DNA from: Cryobacterium glaciale
GTDB taxonomy: Bacteria; Actinomycetota; Actinomycetes; Actinomycetales; Microbacteriaceae
Length of the DNA: 64,000 bases
Direction: 5' to 3'
NCBI RefSeq assembly: GCF_004402535.1
Contig: NZ_SOEY01000029.1
Span: 22,175 to 86,174, forward strand
Below the pieces are notes generated by a model. It searched no databases and was not told the origin of the DNA. It saw nothing but the letters and a program-made list of their open reading frames with translations. The position numbers and the translations under genes were made by a program. Shown here one piece after another: positions 62,152 to 64,000 of this stretch; within the stretch, counting starts at the first letter, position 1; each line of letters begins with the position of its first letter.

Positions 62152-63636
62152 TCAGCCGCTGATGGCATCCGTCATGTTGTCGTAGGCGGCGCGGTCCGTG
62201 CGCTTGAGTACGGCGGCCTGCACGAGTCCGCCCACCGGAAAGAGCACGATGAGGCCGAGCAGCACGGCGCTGACCGTGCCGAAGACCGGCAGGCCCTGCT
62301 CGTTGACGTCGCCGACGAGCATGGGAAAGTTCGCGGCGATGACGATGGCCGAACCGGCGAGCCCGATCAGGCCGAGTCCGGGGGCGATTTTGGTGTGCCA
62401 GAGGCGGCGGTCGGCGCCGGTGCGGGCGAAGAACACGATGACCGCCACGCTCGTGATGGCCATCAGAACGGCGATGGCGAGGGTCGCGACGCCGGCGAAC
62501 CAGGTGAAGACTTCGAGTACCGGGTCGAGGCCGAGCACGGCGAAGATCACGATGAGCACGGCCGCCGTCGCGGTCTGCACGACCGAGGAGACGTGCGGGG
62601 CGAAGTGCTTGTGGTGCACAGAGCCGAGCACGTTCGGCAGCACCTTCGCGTTGCTCATGGAGTGCTGGTACCGGGTGATGACGTTGTGGAAGGAGAGCAC
62701 GCAGGCGAACATGCTCGTGATCAGCAGCACGTTCATGATGACCTCGCCGATTGGTCCGAGGTACGTCAGGGTGGTGATGAGGATCATCGCGCCGGGATCC
62801 TTGGCGGCCTGCGCGAGGACGCCGCCGGGGCCCCAGGCCATGACGAGCGCCCAGGAGGCCAGGGTGTAGAACACGCCGATGCCGATGACCGCGATGTAGG
62901 TGGCCCGCGGAATGGTGCGGCTCGGGTCCTTGGCTTCGTCGCGGAAGATCGCGGTCGCTTCGAAGCCGATGAAGGCGGCGATGGCGAACATGAGGCCGAT
63001 GCCGGGGGAGCCGGAGAGCACATTGTTCGGTTCGAAGGGCGCGAGCGAGAGACCCTCCGGGCCTCCGCTGATCACGACGGCCGCGACGAGCGCGAGCACG
63101 ATCGCTACCTCGGCGACCAGCAACACTCCGAGCACCTTGGAGCTGAGGTCGATGTGGCGGTAGCCGAGAAAACCGACGAGCGCGATGGTCAGCAGGGAGT
63201 AGAGAAACCAGGGTAGGTCGGGCCCGCCGAGTCCGGCCACGGTGACGCTGAGGATGTAGCCGACGTAGCCGTGCACCGATACCTGGATGGCCGTGTAGGT
63301 GAGCAGGGCCAGAAAGGCGGTCGCGAGGCCGGCCGGTTTGCCGAGGCCGTAGCCGACGAAGGTGAAGAAAGCGCCCGGCTTCGGAACGTGCCGGGTCATG
63401 GCCGACAGGCCGACGGCGAACAGGAAGAGCACGAGTCCGGAGATGGCGTACATGGCCGGAAAGCCGACCCCGTCGCCGAGAAGGATGCCGAGCGGTGCGG
63501 CGCCGCCGACGACGGTGAGCGGTGCGGCCGCGGCGACGACCATCATCACGATCGCGGTGGTGCCGAGAGTGCCGGTCAACGACCGGGCGGTCGGGACGGT
63601 CCCCGCGCGGGTCGCGGGTTGTTCTGTAACGGTCAT
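62152..63636 (-). CDS. APC family amino acid/amine permease
   Basis: 494 residues with about twelve membrane helices. The APC start GTLGTTAIVMMVVAAAAPLTVVGG (split at MVVAAAAPLT) and FIGFEATAIFRDEAKDP in helix 6 are typical. It lies 53 bases before the amine oxidase, so it probably imports that enzyme's substrate. ATG 63636 has GGAGA upstream. Sequence does not identify the cargo. Confidence 0.88.
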   Translation of the reverse strand: MTVTEQPATRAGTVPTARSLTGTLGTTAIVMMVVAAAAPLTVVGGAAPLGILLGDGVGFPAMYAISGLVLFLFAVGLSAMTRHVPKPGAFFTFVGYGLGKPAGLATAFLALLTYTAIQVSVHGYVGYILSVTVAGLGGPDLPWFLYSLLTIALVGFLGYRHIDLSSKVLGVLLVAEVAIVLALVAAVVISGGPEGLSLAPFEPNNVLSGSPGIGLMFAIAAFIGFEATAIFRDEAKDPSRTIPRATYIAVIGIGVFYTLASWALVMAWGPGGVLAQAAKDPGAMILITTLTYLGPIGEVIMNVLLITSMFACVLSFHNVITRYQHSMSNAKVLPNVLGSVHHKHFAPHVSSVVQTATAAVLIVIFAVLGLDPVLEVFTWFAGVATLAIAVLMAITSVAVIVFFARTGADRRLWHTKIAPGLGLIGLAGSAIVIAANFPMLVGDVNEQGLPVFGTVSAVLLGLIVLFPVGGLVQAAVLKRTDRAAYDNMTDAISG

Positions 63637-63738
63637 GGCATCTCCAGGGTGGTAGGTCGAGGTGGTGCTGGTGTGCTCATCCTGCCGAGGCCCTGTTGCG
63701 GGAGCGTCTCTGTGCGGTAAAGGCCGCGCGCGCCCAAC

Positions 63739-63859
63739 TGAGACAGGTGGCGTGTTCGTCTCATTTGCGCGGCACGAGCCGGAAACATTGCCGAATCAGG
63801 ACGGCAACGAACGCTCGGTAGCCTCGGCAAACGCAGACGCCGCGCGTTTAACTGCGTTT
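63739..63859. promoter_or_regulatory. Intergenic region with three inverted repeats
   Basis: Between the divergent permease genes are TGAGAC...GTCTCA (63739-63763), TTGCCG...CGGCAA (63788-63807) and AAACGCAG...CTGCGTTT (63829-63859). These are probable operators or promoter parts of the amine-use genes; no regulator gene is visible within the window. Confidence 0.45.
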
Positions 63860-63872
63860 ACCTGGAGGCCGC

Positions 63873-64000
63873 ATGACCGCACTGCAGCGAGCGATTCGGC
63901 ATCCGGAACCGGTGTGGGGATTCGCCGACCGTTCGCCGGTCGACGGCCTCGACCGGCGCAGCCTCGGGTTTCTGGACGTGCTCGCGCAATCCGTGTCGGC
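63873..64000 (+). CDS. Probable amino acid permease (3' end missing)
   Basis: Forty-two codons from ATG 63873, preceded by TGGAGG. The end LDRRSLGFLDVLAQSVSA resembles the cytoplasmic lead and first helix of APC permeases (LDVLAQSV). The rest lies outside the window. It is divergent from the permease-amine oxidase genes. Confidence 0.55.
   Translation, partial: MTALQRAIRHPEPVWGFADRSPVDGLDRRSLGFLDVLAQSVS

Overview
The window is high-GC (roughly two thirds G+C by eye), tightly packed actinobacterial chromosome. GTG starts are common, and neighbouring genes often overlap by 4 or 8 bases. Gene content (FmdB zinc-ribbon protein, galU-rimJ-GlpR/SepX block, Pls/PosA-type synthetase, PcaL fusion, PadR-type VanR) and the strong preference for the word CGGATGCC suggest Micrococcales, most likely Microbacteriaceae (Cryobacterium or Leifsonia-like). 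The genus is inference.

Layout. 0-24 kb is mostly housekeeping: a partial HNH nuclease, tRNA-Arg(CCT), a large membrane-bound Pls/PosA-type peptide synthetase with a lysine-like specificity code, an M1 peptidase, a Vsr-like nuclease gene between GC-rich repeat arrays, a phosphopantetheinyl transferase, CorA, a helicase-like protein with broken ATPase motifs, MscL, FmdB-like protein, 5-formyl-THF cyclo-ligase, GalU, RimJ-like acetyltransferase, a GlpR/SepX-like membrane protein and tRNA-Ala(CGC). Then come an IclR regulator with a 3-oxoacid CoA-transferase pair, a two-component system, and two acidic secreted proteins.

24-48.5 kb is a near-continuous catabolic region for plant phenylpropanoids and hydroxybenzoates. 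A phd-like operon (MarR regulator, SDR, metal-dependent hydrolase, acyl-CoA dehydrogenase, MaoC hydratase, binding protein, CoA ligase) should shorten hydroxycinnamates to hydroxybenzoates. vanAB (with a PadR regulator) demethylates vanillate and pobA hydroxylates 4-hydroxybenzoate, both giving protocatechuate. pcaHGB-L-IJF takes protocatechuate to succinyl-CoA and acetyl-CoA. An ABC transporter and an IclR regulator sit between van and pob, and repeated palindromes look like the operators. Between phd and van lies a decayed cytochrome P450-ferredoxin-ferredoxin reductase unit with a truncated IclR gene; one deletion appears to have cut both the P450 and the IclR gene.

48.5-52 kb carries a DUF559/Vsr-like nuclease gene, an alcohol dehydrogenase remnant, an acyl-CoA dehydrogenase and an AlaX-type editing protein, with a family of 66-67 base hairpin elements in the gaps. 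52-64 kb holds small stress-type proteins, a ThrE-type exporter, a second acyl-CoA dehydrogenase, a DUF4349 lipoprotein, a hydrolase, an SDR, a third GC-rich repeat array, and an amine-use block (copper amine oxidase, amino-acid permease, start of another permease).

The observation most likely to be undescribed is that two unrelated-looking hairpin repeat families each bracket a gene for a Vsr/DUF559-type nuclease, and that both families share the inner arm ends GAGT and ACTC.
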